DNA from: Saprospiraceae bacterium
Lineage (GTDB): Bacteria; Bacteroidota; Bacteroidia; Chitinophagales; Saprospiraceae
Length of the DNA: 64,000 bases
Direction: 5' to 3'
Assembly: GCA_019187365.1 (NCBI GenBank)
Contig: JABARE010000016.1
Coordinates: 186,001-250,000 of the forward strand
The translations under genes were made by a program, and so were the position numbers. Under the pieces are notes generated by a model. The model saw only the letters and a program-made list of their open reading frames with translations. It was not told the DNA's origin and ran no database searches. Positions within the stretch are counted from its first letter, which is position 1, and each line of letters begins with the position of its first letter. Shown here piece by piece: positions 9,130 through 18,283 of the stretch.

Positions 9130-9747
9130 TTACATCGGCTTCATGTCGCCCATGATGGGCATCATTGGTTCCGGTGTGGGAGCAGGCGCGGACTTTTTTC
9201 TGCCTCTTGTACTAGCCTTCTTAGCCGTGGCCTTTTTTGCAGCAGGCTTCTTAGCAGCAGCTCTTTTAGGAGCGGCTTTTTTCGCGGTGGCCTTCTTAGC
9301 AGCAGCTCTTTTAGGAGCGGCTTTTTTCGCGGTGGCCTTCTTAGCAGCAGCTCTTTTGGGAGCGGCTTTTTTCGCGGTGGCCTTCTTAGCAGCAGCTCTT
9401 TTAGGAGCGGCTTTTTTCGCGGTGGCCTTCTTAGCAGCAGCTCTTTTGGGAGCGGCTTTTTTCGCGGTGGCCTTCTTAGCAGCAGCTCTTTTGGGAGCGG
9501 CTTTTTTCGCGGTGGCCTTCTTAGCAGCAGCTCTTTTAGGAGCGGCTTTTTTCGCGGTGGCCTTCTTAGCTACCCGCTTGGTTGCAGCTTTTTTAGCCGT
9601 AGCTTTTTTAGCTGTTGCCCTTTTCGGAGCAGCCTTCTTAGCAGCGGCTTTTTTTGGAGCGGCTTTTTTAGCGGCAGCTTTCTTAGGACCCCTTTTAGCA
9701 GTTGCCTTTTTGGGACCCCGTTTAGCAGTTGAACGTGCTTTTGCCAT
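9130..9747 (-). CDS. Histone H1-like Ala/Lys/Pro-rich DNA-binding protein
   Basis: 205 residues, almost entirely Lys, Ala, Pro, Arg and Thr, with no hydrophobic core. The motif KKAAPKRAAAKKATA is repeated seven times. The N-terminus (MAKARSTAKRGPKKATAK) has the same composition, and the C-terminal tail ends with SAPAPTPEPMMP...GDMKPM. Such histone H1-like proteins (compare Hc1/Hc2 or AlgP types) are disordered polycations that bind and compact DNA. The length probably varies between strains because each repeat is a 45-bp in-frame unit. A well-formed promoter lies upstream at 9828-9857, and transcription ends at the terminator shared with aroC. Confidence 0.85.
   Translation of the reverse strand: MAKARSTAKRGPKKATAKRGPKKAAAKKAAPKKAAAKKAAPKRATAKKATAKKAATKRVAKKATAKKAAPKRAAAKKATAKKAAPKRAAAKKATAKKAAPKRAAAKKATAKKAAPKRAAAKKATAKKAAPKRAAAKKATAKKAAPKRAAAKKATAKKAAPKRAAAKKPAAKKATAKKASTRGRKKSAPAPTPEPMMPIMGDMKPM
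9252..9566 (-). repeat. Seven tandem 45-bp repeats inside the histone-like gene
   Basis: Copies start near 9252, 9297, 9342, 9387, 9432, 9477 and 9522. They are nearly identical in DNA, differing mainly at one third-codon position (Pro CCT or CCC), so the array is kept homogeneous at DNA as well as protein level. Units of 15 codons let copy number change without a frameshift. Confidence 0.92.
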
Positions 9748-9827
9748 GATCAGTTTTTAAACGTTAACGAATTAAAAAATGCATTTTCAAAATTCAATAA
9801 GTGAAACACACTTATCAAAAATCTTAC

Positions 9828-9857
9828 CAAAGGTATGATATTTTTTAAATATGCAAA
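9828..9857 (-). promoter_or_regulatory. Promoter of the histone-like gene
   Basis: Read on the minus strand: TTTG (9857-9854), an 18-base spacer, then TACCTTTG (9835-9828). This matches the Bacteroidota vegetative consensus TTTG-N(18-21)-TANNTTTG closely. The transcript would start near 9820, giving a leader of about 70 bases. That leader includes a 7-bp hairpin (ATAAGTG/CACTTAT, 9797-9815), a possible regulator site or mRNA structure. Confidence 0.65.
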
Positions 9858-9941
9858 TTTTTTTTAATATTTTTTTTCATGAGGCCATTATTCGTTTGGA
9901 TTTTTTGTGCGCAGACGATTCTCTAATGAACCATCCCAAGA

Positions 9942-12023
9942 TCAGCGGATCTCCATGCGAAACTGCACGCGGACATCGTCCTGATGTTCCACCGCCCCTG
10001 ATTGCAAAGGGCCCGCAATGGATGATTGCAACTTCAGACTCCTTGCATATTTTACTTCCGCTGTAATCCCTGAGCCCAATTTCAATCTTGCGTTTGCATA
10101 CAAACGGAGGCCATTTCCACTATAGCGGACATAACTAAAATGCTGTGAGACGTCCTGCTCGTGAGCGTAAAAATAGGAGTCTGTACCAGACCCATCATGC
10201 CACGCAGCGCGTACATTGAGCGATATCCTGCCACCTGTCGGACGGAAGAGGATGTCCTGTGCTATGAGGTAGGAGGGAGTCTGAGTCCCTTTGCGGAAGG
10301 TGACTTTACTGCCTAGATGGCTTCGCCAAATCAGGCTGCCCGTAACGCGTTTCTCAAAAAACATCCTCAGATCAACAGGCGCATTTACTTCAGAAACTGT
10401 AGGGCTGTCTGGCGCATTGTGAAAGGAACTTTCAAGACTTGAAAGCCGTATACCCAACCTGATTGCATATCGCCAGTTTCTGCGTTTCTCCGCGCTTAGC
10501 TCTAGCCCCATGCGGTGGACCCCTCGATCTGAGACTTCAGAAACAGGCTGCCATTGGGGACGTTGAAATGCATAATTCAGTTTTAGCAAAGCCCCATGTT
10601 TGAGGCGCAGTTTGAAATGCAGGCCCCTCCCAATTGCATTCCAACTCTTGCCTTCGGCACCATTTGCATCGCTAAGTGGCGCGTAGAATCCGCGGCCATA
10701 AGCGTACAACGAAGCAGCGAATTCCGCTTTTTTTCCCAACCCGGCAAGTAGGGTATGCTGCGTGGCTGTATGGCCGTGGTCATCCAAACTGAGCTCACCC
10801 GCAATGCGGAAATTCCTTATGGGGTATTGATAAAAGGCAGAGGCATAGAGCAGTTTATTCGATATGGGCACGAACCTGAGTGCTGCGTTTGTGTCTGCCG
10901 AGCGCTCGTAAGGCTCTCTGCGGGACTGAACCTGGAAGCCGACTTCTCCTCCCCGAAGGCTGCGGATCAGGGCAGCTCCGGCAATGAATCGCCGTATCGT
11001 CTCCCGGTGGATGAGTTCTGTTTGCGTTCTGTGTAGCCCGGTTTCGTACCACTTCCCAACTAGGTATTTTGTTTTATTTCCGTCCGGATCAAATAGGGTA
11101 TCGATGCGCGCATCAATGGAAGTCAGCGAACCGAAGACAAAAAGGCGCAACTGTTTTGTAAGTCGCAATTCGGCAGCAAGGCCGCGCAATCCTCGACTTT
11201 CGGCAGGAGAACTTCTGGCAATTAAAGTGTTTTGAAGTTTGAAGGAAATGCCGCTGCCCAGTGTCGAAATGCCAAAGGAGGCGTTGTCGATCAAAAGGCC
11301 CTGCCCTAAGGAAACCTGGTAATCCCCCAAGCATAACTTTTCCAGTCTCCGCATTGGACGCATCCATTGTGCGTGTGCGGAAATCCGATCCAGCATGAGC
11401 GGACGCTTCCTGTTGAACCAAAATTCACCGGCATCTTTCTCTAAGGCAAGGCCAATTTGCCACGTTGGACTAAGATGAAATTGACCTTTCATAAGAAAGA
11501 CATCGGGACTTCCCTGGTATGCCGAAAGGCTGCTATCGGAGAGGGTGTATGCTTCGTGGAGATTGAGTGCACGTCCAAAGCGAACGAGCAATTGTCCGCG
11601 TTTTTCCGGTCTGCTGTGTTGAAGATGGCCACCCATGAATAGATCCTCAGGGACGTATGCATATTCTGAAAGCTGCACCAGCGTGGCACGGGTTACGCCC
11701 TCCAGCACCTGCAATTCGAGCAGCGAATGCAGAGGGCGGTGATGATCCACGTAGCGGGCGATCAACATTGCCTGGTCTTCGCTGATCCCTGGGATACCAG
11801 CCAGGTCAGGGTAACCCATTTTATTGATGTCCGATTTGTTTTCCGGGATCGTCTCCCATTGAACCTCCCTTCCACTCTGCTCCATTCTATTCATCTCGTC
11901 ATCGTCGGCAAATTCCGGATAGACTTGGGGACTCAGGTCGAGTGCCTGGGCGAAAAGCGCGTCTGCTAAGAGGCTATGCGCAATGACCAACAAGGCCAAC
12001 GTTGGGCCTGTCAGGGTATTCAT
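9942..12023 (-). CDS. Helix-hairpin-helix protein with outer-membrane-like beta-barrel region
   Basis: 693 residues with a signal peptide ending near LFAQA. Residues ~60-125 hold a ComEA-like helix-hairpin-helix segment (DINKMGYPDLAGIPGISEDQA...LLELQVLEGV). The remaining ~550 residues are alternating amphipathic strands rich in aromatic and Arg residues, as in an outer-membrane barrel. Proteins with this build are common in Bacteroidota and are usually annotated only as helix-hairpin-helix domain proteins. DNA binding or uptake is a possible role given the HhH unit, but this is inference. The gene is monocistronic on the minus strand, facing away from the tRNA gene. Confidence 0.75.
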   Translation of the reverse strand: MNTLTGPTLALLVIAHSLLADALFAQALDLSPQVYPEFADDDEMNRMEQSGREVQWETIPENKSDINKMGYPDLAGIPGISEDQAMLIARYVDHHRPLHSLLELQVLEGVTRATLVQLSEYAYVPEDLFMGGHLQHSRPEKRGQLLVRFGRALNLHEAYTLSDSSLSAYQGSPDVFLMKGQFHLSPTWQIGLALEKDAGEFWFNRKRPLMLDRISAHAQWMRPMRRLEKLCLGDYQVSLGQGLLIDNASFGISTLGSGISFKLQNTLIARSSPAESRGLRGLAAELRLTKQLRLFVFGSLTSIDARIDTLFDPDGNKTKYLVGKWYETGLHRTQTELIHRETIRRFIAGAALIRSLRGGEVGFQVQSRREPYERSADTNAALRFVPISNKLLYASAFYQYPIRNFRIAGELSLDDHGHTATQHTLLAGLGKKAEFAASLYAYGRGFYAPLSDANGAEGKSWNAIGRGLHFKLRLKHGALLKLNYAFQRPQWQPVSEVSDRGVHRMGLELSAEKRRNWRYAIRLGIRLSSLESSFHNAPDSPTVSEVNAPVDLRMFFEKRVTGSLIWRSHLGSKVTFRKGTQTPSYLIAQDILFRPTGGRISLNVRAAWHDGSGTDSYFYAHEQDVSQHFSYVRYSGNGLRLYANARLKLGSGITAEVKYARSLKLQSSIAGPLQSGAVEHQDDVRVQFRMEIR

Positions 12024-12105
12024 AGTGGGGGTGTTCCTCTTGCGAAGTTACGAATTTCCGGTTTTCAAAACAAACTTTAAAGCCGGATCTTGCAGAGTTC
12101 TTGAT

Positions 12106-12114
12106 TACTTTTGC
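12106..12114 (+). promoter_or_regulatory. -7 box of the tRNA-Arg promoter
   Basis: TACTTTTGC fits the Bacteroidota TANNTTTG(C) box exactly and ends six bases before the first base of the mature tRNA. A good -33 TTTG at the usual spacing is not visible, so only the -7 part is supported. Confidence 0.55.
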
Positions 12115-12119
12115 GGCCT

Positions 12120-12191
12120 GGCCCTGTAGTTCAACGGATAGAATGGGAGATTCCGGTTCTCCAGATTGGGGTTCGATTCCTCACAGGGCCA
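12120..12191 (+). tRNA. tRNA-Arg (anticodon CCG)
   Basis: A 72-base cloverleaf. The acceptor stem GGCCCTG (12120-12126) pairs fully with CAGGGCC (12184-12190), with discriminator A. The D stem GTTC pairs with GAAT. The anticodon stem is GGAGA/TCTCC with loop TTCCGGT, giving anticodon CCG that reads CGG. The T arm is TGGGG-TTCGATT-CCTCA. The variable loop is short (AGAT), and CCA is not encoded. Confidence 0.95.
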
Positions 12192-12315
12192 CTTCCGGAT
12201 TCATTTCTTTTCAATCTGATGTCACTTTTCAAGGACAGAGGATTGCTTATTGAAAGATGAACACCTTTAGGTATTTTGAAGATTGTTATTTGAAACCTCA
12301 ATCATAAACACAACT

Positions 12316-12678
12316 ATGCTCTGGCGAATTCTCACCGCCATGCGGTTGCGCTGTCCCCGCTGCGGGAGGGGAGAACTTTTTCCGCGCAAACGAATTTTGC
12401 TCGATTTTGACTTTAGGATGCATCCGCGTTGCCCTAGCTGCAATGAATCCTTTTACAGGGAACCTGGATTCTATTATGGAGCTATGTTCATATCCTACAT
12501 TGCTTCGAGTTTTTTCTCCCTGGCCCTGGCCGGAGCTTGTATTGTATTTTTAAAAATGCCTTGGGAATGGGCCGTTTTTTTAGTTGGAGTCTGCCTTTTT
12601 CTCGGGTATGGATACCTCTTTAAATTATCCCGTTCGCTATGGCTGCTGTTATTCGTCAAACCCGCTAAAACGCGGTGA
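12316..12678 (+). CDS. DUF983 family membrane protein
   Basis: 120 residues from the ATG at 12316; an in-frame alternative start at 12283 adds 11 residues and seems less likely. Near the N-terminus are two CxxC pairs, CPRCGRG and CPSC, that could bind zinc. They are followed by the GFYYGAMF phrase typical of DUF983, two predicted membrane helices (AMFISYIASSFFSLALAGACIVF and WAVFLVGVCLFLGYGYLF) and a basic tail. The biochemical role of DUF983 is unknown. The gene follows the tRNA on the same strand and ends before a convergent DUF2207 gene. Confidence 0.85.
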   Translation: MLWRILTAMRLRCPRCGRGELFPRKRILLDFDFRMHPRCPSCNESFYREPGFYYGAMFISYIASSFFSLALAGACIVFLKMPWEWAVFLVGVCLFLGYGYLFKLSRSLWLLLFVKPAKTR

Positions 12679-12822
12679 GAAGGGCTTAAGAAGTTCATTC
12701 ACGGGGAGACGGTTTTACGTTGCGCGGAGGAAAGAAGATACAAAGGGCAAGACCACTTCTGATCTGAAGTTCCAGGCAAATGCAACTCACTTAAGCGCAG
12801 GTGCCCTTCAGAGCAGTGTCGT

Positions 12823-14535
12823 TTACCAGCTGCTGCCGCCACCCCCACCAAAGCCGCCTCCTGAAAACGAGCCACCCCCGCCGGACCCACCACTGGAATG
12901 ACTGCTTGAAGGTTGACTCGACATCACTGAACGCATATCGGATAGTGAGCTGCTCAACGTCTCGTTGAAGTGGGTGGCGTTGAATCCACCGGAAGACGTA
13001 TAAAAATGTGGTGAGGTGCTGTGGATCCACTCGGGGGGTGCCACGGGAATGTCCTTAAATTTTTCGCACCATACATCAGCCAGGTCGAAAGCGACGGCAT
13101 AAGGAAGAATCTTGTCAAAATACCCGGGATCCTCCTTGACGAGAAATGCAATACGGTCTTTTTCTGCCAGCCGGATGAACTTGCGCAGTCCCCGGATTTC
13201 GCCATAAAGCGCATCCCCCTGCTGAGATCGCTTTAATAATAAATACGCCAAAACCATCAGCAATATGGTCATAGCGATTGACAGAATTAAAAAGAAAATA
13301 CGCAGGGAAATAAAGCAGAATACGGCGTTGACCACCCCAGCAAGTCCGATCACCCAGAAGGAATTCCAGTAAAGCCGTTTGGAGGTTTTGGTAAAGTAAT
13401 CGGAATGCATGATGGAATTTCCCACCGCAACCCTCGTTGCATTCAGTGTCAGGTAAAATTTATTTTTTAGGTCTTCCAGGGTTACCGTGGATCCGCTTTT
13501 AAAAAGGCCATCAAAAAAGACCTGCTGGTGGGATGGTGCATTTGCCGGAAGTTCTTTGAGTTTGGTAAAGGTGATGGAGTCCTTTGCGAAAAGGCCTTTG
13601 ACTTCTTCGTGATCAATGCGGAGGTACTTCTGCGCGCCGAGGTAAGGAATGATCGATAACATGTCCCTTAGATGGGTGCGCAGGTCGATGGCAAAGCCGG
13701 CCATGGCCGAATCGACACCTTTGGGCGGAAGGTAGGCAACCATGTCGGCAAGTCTTTTGTCCCTGCCATATCGCATCCAGGCAAGGATGAAACTGGCCAG
13801 CATGATCAGCGGCAGTATTGCAAATTTTCCATGGTAAAACCACAATCTGTATTGCGGGTAATCAGCAATTTTGCCCTTTGGGAAACGGAGCGCAAGGGTC
13901 ATGCCATCTCCTTGTCCTAGCGGCACCAGGGATTCACCGCGAAGGGTGTTTCCTTCCCACCGCGCTGAACTCGACTGTTCTGTGGAGCCATATCTTCCTG
14001 TTCGTATTTCAAAATTGCAGTCCTCTGAACGGATGTTGTGCGGTAAGGTAATGCGAAACCCGGCTTCATCAATGGGGACCTCCCATTGGTCTCCGATGAG
14101 GTTCCAATAAAGTTCATCCGCCTTCTTTCCGAACAAAATTCCATTTTGGACGGTGTAGCTAATTGCATATTCCTGCCTGCCACTAACGAATCGATCGGGG
14201 TCTCCGATTTTGAGCTGCACGCCGGTTCCGATAAACTGCTTTTCAAAGGGATGCCCTTCTACGCGCAGCTGGCGAAGAAATAGTTCGTGCGAAAACCAAC
14301 GGTCGATTGAAGAACCTGAGACGTCAGGAGATACGTCGTATTTGAGGGGGATGTCGCGTTTGATTCCATGCCGTGGTACAAGAAAATCTACGGTGAGCCG
14401 TTCCGTCACATGGAATTCCCCATTCTGTTGCAATGCAAGATCAACCCGGTAATCCCGAATGACAAAATCGCCTTGAGCCGCAATGAAGGGCACGCTGAGC
14501 AACCCAAGCAGCAACAAACAGAAAAACCGGTGCAC
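12823..14535 (-). CDS. DUF2207 domain membrane protein with Gly/Ser-rich tail
   Basis: 570 residues. Signal peptide, then an extracytoplasmic beta domain of about 200 residues (DUF2207: FVIRDYRVDLALQQNGEFHVTERLTVDF). A membrane helix near residues 235-250 (FAILPLIMLASFILAWM), a cytoplasmic region, and two close helices near 385-425 follow. The tail consists almost only of Gly and Ser, ending GGGGGSSW. This architecture and the Gly-rich tail are typical of DUF2207 proteins, which usually sit next to lemA as here, 10 bases upstream on the same strand. The pair is probably a membrane complex of unknown role. Two strongly hydrophobic segments and the low-complexity tail are directly visible. Confidence 0.88.
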   Translation of the reverse strand: MHRFFCLLLLGLLSVPFIAAQGDFVIRDYRVDLALQQNGEFHVTERLTVDFLVPRHGIKRDIPLKYDVSPDVSGSSIDRWFSHELFLRQLRVEGHPFEKQFIGTGVQLKIGDPDRFVSGRQEYAISYTVQNGILFGKKADELYWNLIGDQWEVPIDEAGFRITLPHNIRSEDCNFEIRTGRYGSTEQSSSARWEGNTLRGESLVPLGQGDGMTLALRFPKGKIADYPQYRLWFYHGKFAILPLIMLASFILAWMRYGRDKRLADMVAYLPPKGVDSAMAGFAIDLRTHLRDMLSIIPYLGAQKYLRIDHEEVKGLFAKDSITFTKLKELPANAPSHQQVFFDGLFKSGSTVTLEDLKNKFYLTLNATRVAVGNSIMHSDYFTKTSKRLYWNSFWVIGLAGVVNAVFCFISLRIFFLILSIAMTILLMVLAYLLLKRSQQGDALYGEIRGLRKFIRLAEKDRIAFLVKEDPGYFDKILPYAVAFDLADVWCEKFKDIPVAPPEWIHSTSPHFYTSSGGFNATHFNETLSSSLSDMRSVMSSQPSSSHSSGGSGGGGSFSGGGFGGGGGSSW

Positions 14536-14545
14536 CTGCGGCTTA

Positions 14546-15094
14546 TTAAAATTGAACGCTTACCGGCTTTTTACTTTCCTCGTCGACTTCGTAGAAGTCA
14601 AAGGTGGAAAAGCCAAACTGCTTTGCGATCAACACGGACGGAAATCCCTCGACCTTATTGTTGTTTTCCCGAACCGTTGCATTATAGTACCGGCGGGCAT
14701 TCTCGAGGTTCTGTTCGATGTCGTTTAATGAATCCTGCAGCTGAAGAAAATTCGTATTCGCCTTGAGGTCCGGATAGCTTTCTGCGAGAGCAAATACTTG
14801 GCGCAGGCTCGCAGTAAGCGCAGTATCTGCTGCGATCTGCCCGTTGATATCGCCTTTGGGAACCTGGAGTGCAGCGTTGCGGGCGGCGATGACTTTTTCA
14901 AGCGTTCCCGATTCATGCGCTGCGTATCCCTTAACGACGTTCACCAGATTGGGAATTAAGTCGTAGCGCTTTTTGAGGGCTACATCAATGTTGCTCCAGG
15001 CGTCCATGACGGCATTCTTGGCCCGGACAAGGCCGTTATAGAGCACCATCAGGATCAGCCCGAAAGCGAGGGCGATTCCAAGTAAGATCATCAT
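14546..15094 (-). CDS. lemA: LemA family protein
   Basis: 182 residues. One N-terminal membrane helix (MMILLGIALAFGLILMVLYNGLV), then the LemA helical body with its conserved phrases: A(x)NVIDAW..ID-like MDAWSNIDVALKKRYDLIPNLVNVVKGYA, ENLENARRYYNATVRENN and FPS...A..FGF. The family is membrane-attached with the helical part outside or in the periplasm. It is first gene of a two-gene unit with the DUF2207 protein, a pairing seen widely. Molecular role unknown. Confidence 0.93.
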   Translation of the reverse strand: MMILLGIALAFGLILMVLYNGLVRAKNAVMDAWSNIDVALKKRYDLIPNLVNVVKGYAAHESGTLEKVIAARNAALQVPKGDINGQIAADTALTASLRQVFALAESYPDLKANTNFLQLQDSLNDIEQNLENARRYYNATVRENNNKVEGFPSVLIAKQFGFSTFDFYEVDEESKKPVSVQF

Positions 15095-15302
15095 GTTATT
15101 AATTTTACAAAATGTGATTGGTACGGATGTAAAGGTAAGGTTTAAAACGGGAATTTAGTTCCCGGCGACGAGGGTCTTGGTCGACAAACCTGGTCCGTCC
15201 GTCGGAACTTCCATCCGTGAGGTTAGAACAATTGGTCCTGCTGCCATAATTCATCTCTTGCTGAGCTTTAAATGAGCAGAATGATCAGTCCTGAAGATTC
15301 CA

Positions 15303-17603
15303 TCAAAAGTCAAATTTTACAAAAAATCGGACTGACCGACCGGACTCATCGGCAAAATACCGGAGGCGGTTGAGGTAAGTTCTGTAAGCAATGTTAAGCA
15401 GATTTTCGCCGGAGATGCCCATAAAGGTCTTGTAGCCAAAAGCGCGAAAAGAACCTTCTATCCCTGCATCTAACAAGGCGTACCCCGGTGGTGGCGGTGC
15501 GAGGTCCTGATCAGTCGGGTACCGGGATTGTTTCAACTCACCCTGAACGCGCATGTAAAGGTCGAGTTTCCGAATCTTGGTCTTGGGCAAAATAAAATGG
15601 TGCAATTCAAACGAAAAGCTGTGTGGCGGCATATAGATCAGTGCGCGGCCGCTGCGCTCGCGTCCGTCCAGCATGGATCCGCGAACCAGAAACAACCAGC
15701 GTTTGTCAAATTCGAAGCGGGCAGAAAGATCCAGGCCTCGCAGCAATGCATCGGTCTGGCGATAAATAAAGACGGGAAATGCTCCCCGGATGGTGAGCCT
15801 GGGTTCCGGCTGTGGTTCGAGGAAAAGGAATGCCGTGATGGATTGTTGCCAGCCGACTGCTTCCAGGTGGATGCCTTCAGCAAGCTCCAGCTTACTGCCC
15901 AATTGTGTCTTCAAGGATGCCTCCGGTTTGAGCAAAGGATTGCCTTCTTCGATCCCGGCGACCGATTGATGCAGGCCCATGCTGAACAGTTCGTTTACCT
16001 GCGGCGACCTTTGGGTCCACCCCAGTTGTCCACTTAAACTCCAGCGTTCTCCCATCGCTTTTTCTATTCCCGCAGCAATGCTGAAGTTGAGGTAATGTCG
16101 CTCATTATTTAGGTATTGTCGTGGAGGGGTTGCCGTGAGTACCTCTGCTGATAAGTAGTTAAGGTCAGTCCGCGCTCCCACCTCAGCTTGTGTGGTTTTT
16201 CCATTCCGGTTCACTTTGAAAAATGCCCCGGGTTGGATCAGAATGTAGTCGGGAATCAGAGGAATGATTCCTGTTGCTTTGTTTGCCTTGTTGATTCTCG
16301 AGGAGAGTTCTGTACCGTAGCTGAGCGAAATGCGGCTTCCTTCTGTGCGCTGGCTCCATTTTAAACTGGCAGAATACAGGTCAAGTTCAAGTGCGGGCAG
16401 GTCTGAACGGCCTCCGCGTCGCACGTCGAACTCTCTGCGGCGATTCCACTGCCCTGCGACCCGCCACTCGCTGAAACGTTCATCTTTCTCTTTTTGGAAA
16501 CTTGCCTTGAACAATTGATGAAATACTTCCTGCTTTGGGGCATCAATATCATAGCTGAACCGGTTCACAGTAAAAAAGGGTGTGTCGCGGACAATAGCCT
16601 CTTCGAGATCTGTGAGGTTGCTCACGTGAGCCCCCCGCAAGATGCCGGGCCCCGCGTAGACAAAGGAATAATAATATTTTGGTTTCCAATTGTCAGAAGC
16701 TGCCGGATAAGCAAAGGCAGAAAAACCAAGCTCGCGGGATCCCGTGTTGCGCAGGTAATATGCAGGTGCAGAGAGGTCGCCGGCTAACCGCGCAGACCCC
16801 GTAAGCCTCCAGCGCCAACGGGATGCCGCCTGCTCGAGCTTGCAGGCGGTGTGAACTGAACGCCCGTTCGTTTGGTAAATGGCCTGCCAGCTGCCATGAA
16901 GGTGTGGATCGTCCGGTATGGGACCTGGTTCGAGTAAAATCGCAGAACCCAAACCATTTCCTCCATATAAGACGTTTTCCGCTCCCTTAACCACCGTAAC
17001 GGAAGCAAAGGCAAACGGATCCACTTCCGGTGCATGGTCAGCCCCCCATTGCTGACCAGCCTGGACAACTCCGTACTGCAAAATGCTGATGCGGTTCCCC
17101 CACAGACCATGAATGATGGGACTGGCAATGGCACTGCCATTCCGCAGGCTGCTTACCCCGGCAACATCCGATAAAATGCGGGCAAGTGGTTGATCAGCCC
17201 GCCGTTGAATCTCGGCAGCCTGTAAGGTCTGGCGAGGGGCCCCCGCCGAACGCACTTTACGACCCTCTACGGTCACCCCGGTCAGAGCATGTGGATGGTG
17301 TTCCAGATAATAGGTGATCGCAGTGTCATTTTGCAAAATGATAAAGTCTTTGATGGGCTCGCATCCGAAATGGTAAATTCTGAAATGGTAACCGCCGGGA
17401 CAAAATCGCTCAAGCTGAATTGAACCGGAAGCACTGGTTTGATAGACGCTTCCGGTTTCTTCAACAAAGACCTGGGCAAACTCCAATGGTGCATCTGCAT
17501 GATCATCCCTCACCTGGATGGTCAGGACAAGATTGCACTTCTGACCGATGGCCAAGTCTGCGAGAGCAAAAAAAATCCAGCATGCTGCTGTTTTTGCAAT
17601 CAC
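15303..17603 (-). CDS. TonB-dependent outer-membrane receptor, probable metal transporter
   Basis: 766 residues. Signal peptide, then an N-terminal carboxypeptidase-like regulatory extension (~25-105), a plug domain (~115-240: LQAAEIQRRADQPLARIL, then VTVVKGAENVLYGG) and a 22-strand barrel ending in aromatic FVKFDF. TonB-powered receptors import scarce ligands across the outer membrane. The plug phrase QQWGADHAPEVDPFAF resembles receptors I associate with metal uptake rather than SusC-type glycan porins, and there is no SusD next door. It is last in a three-gene unit, 3 bases after a lipoprotein gene and downstream of a His/Cys-rich membrane protein, which supports a metal ligand such as zinc, copper or cobalt (inference). 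Confidence 0.88.
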   Translation of the reverse strand: MIAKTAACWIFFALADLAIGQKCNLVLTIQVRDDHADAPLEFAQVFVEETGSVYQTSASGSIQLERFCPGGYHFRIYHFGCEPIKDFIILQNDTAITYYLEHHPHALTGVTVEGRKVRSAGAPRQTLQAAEIQRRADQPLARILSDVAGVSSLRNGSAIASPIIHGLWGNRISILQYGVVQAGQQWGADHAPEVDPFAFASVTVVKGAENVLYGGNGLGSAILLEPGPIPDDPHLHGSWQAIYQTNGRSVHTACKLEQAASRWRWRLTGSARLAGDLSAPAYYLRNTGSRELGFSAFAYPAASDNWKPKYYYSFVYAGPGILRGAHVSNLTDLEEAIVRDTPFFTVNRFSYDIDAPKQEVFHQLFKASFQKEKDERFSEWRVAGQWNRRREFDVRRGGRSDLPALELDLYSASLKWSQRTEGSRISLSYGTELSSRINKANKATGIIPLIPDYILIQPGAFFKVNRNGKTTQAEVGARTDLNYLSAEVLTATPPRQYLNNERHYLNFSIAAGIEKAMGERWSLSGQLGWTQRSPQVNELFSMGLHQSVAGIEEGNPLLKPEASLKTQLGSKLELAEGIHLEAVGWQQSITAFLFLEPQPEPRLTIRGAFPVFIYRQTDALLRGLDLSARFEFDKRWLFLVRGSMLDGRERSGRALIYMPPHSFSFELHHFILPKTKIRKLDLYMRVQGELKQSRYPTDQDLAPPPPGYALLDAGIEGSFRAFGYKTFMGISGENLLNIAYRTYLNRLRYFADESGRSVRFFVKFDF

Positions 17604-17606
17604 TGC

Positions 17607-18179
17607 TTACTCCGTTATGATGGTAAAGTCTACCTGGAGATCTGTCTCTCCTCCCGCATTGGTAATGATGCCCTGGTAGACACCTTCGGCTTTCTTGTTT
17701 GGCTGATGTCGCAGAATGATCCTGAGCACCGATGCGCCGGGAACGTTATTGGTGAGTACCCGCGATTCCAGGCCCACCGGATACCCGTTGCCATCGCTGT
17801 CCCGATAGCTTACCTGAACGGGTGAGTCGCCCGAATGGTAATAAAAGAATTGGTGGTCCTCCGCTTCAGAAAGAATTTCCTGGGTAATGTCGATCAAGGT
17901 CTTACCGGATTCGTCCAACAGCCGCAAACTTCCGTAATAAACGGTATTGACGGATAAGGTGTCGGAGTAAAATTCCGGTGCCTGTCCACCTGCACCGTCG
18001 AGGTCCTTGAACCACAATACGCGGTTCGTTCCCGTCAATGAATCGGTAAGTTCATAATACAGTGAAGTAATGAGTTCAGATTCGTTAGGGATGGGGTCAT
18101 CTGAACAGGATAGCCAAAGTAAAGCCGGGGAGAAGACGATAAGGAGTGCGGTCCATTTTTGATTTTGCATAACCATCAT
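17607..18179 (-). CDS. Lipoprotein of the TonB receptor cassette
   Basis: 190 residues with lipobox LSCS (Cys at about 25) after a hydrophobic signal. The mature part begins DDPIPNESELITSLYYELTDS. It appears beta-rich and contains a repeated theme of 'DGAGGQAPEFYSDTL' and 'RDSDGNGYPVGLESRV', compatible with an Ig-like surface or periplasmic binding protein. I do not recognise the family. It ends 3 bases before the receptor gene and so is almost certainly co-transcribed. The likely role is binding or handing over the receptor's ligand, which is inference from position only. Three Met codons at the start leave the exact start uncertain by up to 4 residues. Confidence 0.75.
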   Translation of the reverse strand: MMVMQNQKWTALLIVFSPALLWLSCSDDPIPNESELITSLYYELTDSLTGTNRVLWFKDLDGAGGQAPEFYSDTLSVNTVYYGSLRLLDESGKTLIDITQEILSEAEDHQFFYYHSGDSPVQVSYRDSDGNGYPVGLESRVLTNNVPGASVLRIILRHQPNKKAEGVYQGIITNAGGETDLQVDFTIITE

Positions 18180-18283
18180 TTAAAATGTGCTATAATAGAT
18201 CGTTGCCAGCAGCCAATTCGCTTGGAAAGGCATACGGGAAATAAAAAACCATCCCGCCCGGTGGGGCAGAAACAAAATCACAT

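Noticed and set aside
9143-9760. Plus-strand 205-codon frame of Ala/Leu/Phe, looking like a membrane protein
   Set aside because: It is the mirror of the Lys/Ala-rich histone-like gene; the minus-strand reading has a promoter, a Met start and a terminator at its end.
15095-15302. Riboswitch upstream of the lemA gene or downstream of the TonB receptor
   Set aside because: No conserved cobalamin, TPP or similar core could be recognised in this 208-base gap.
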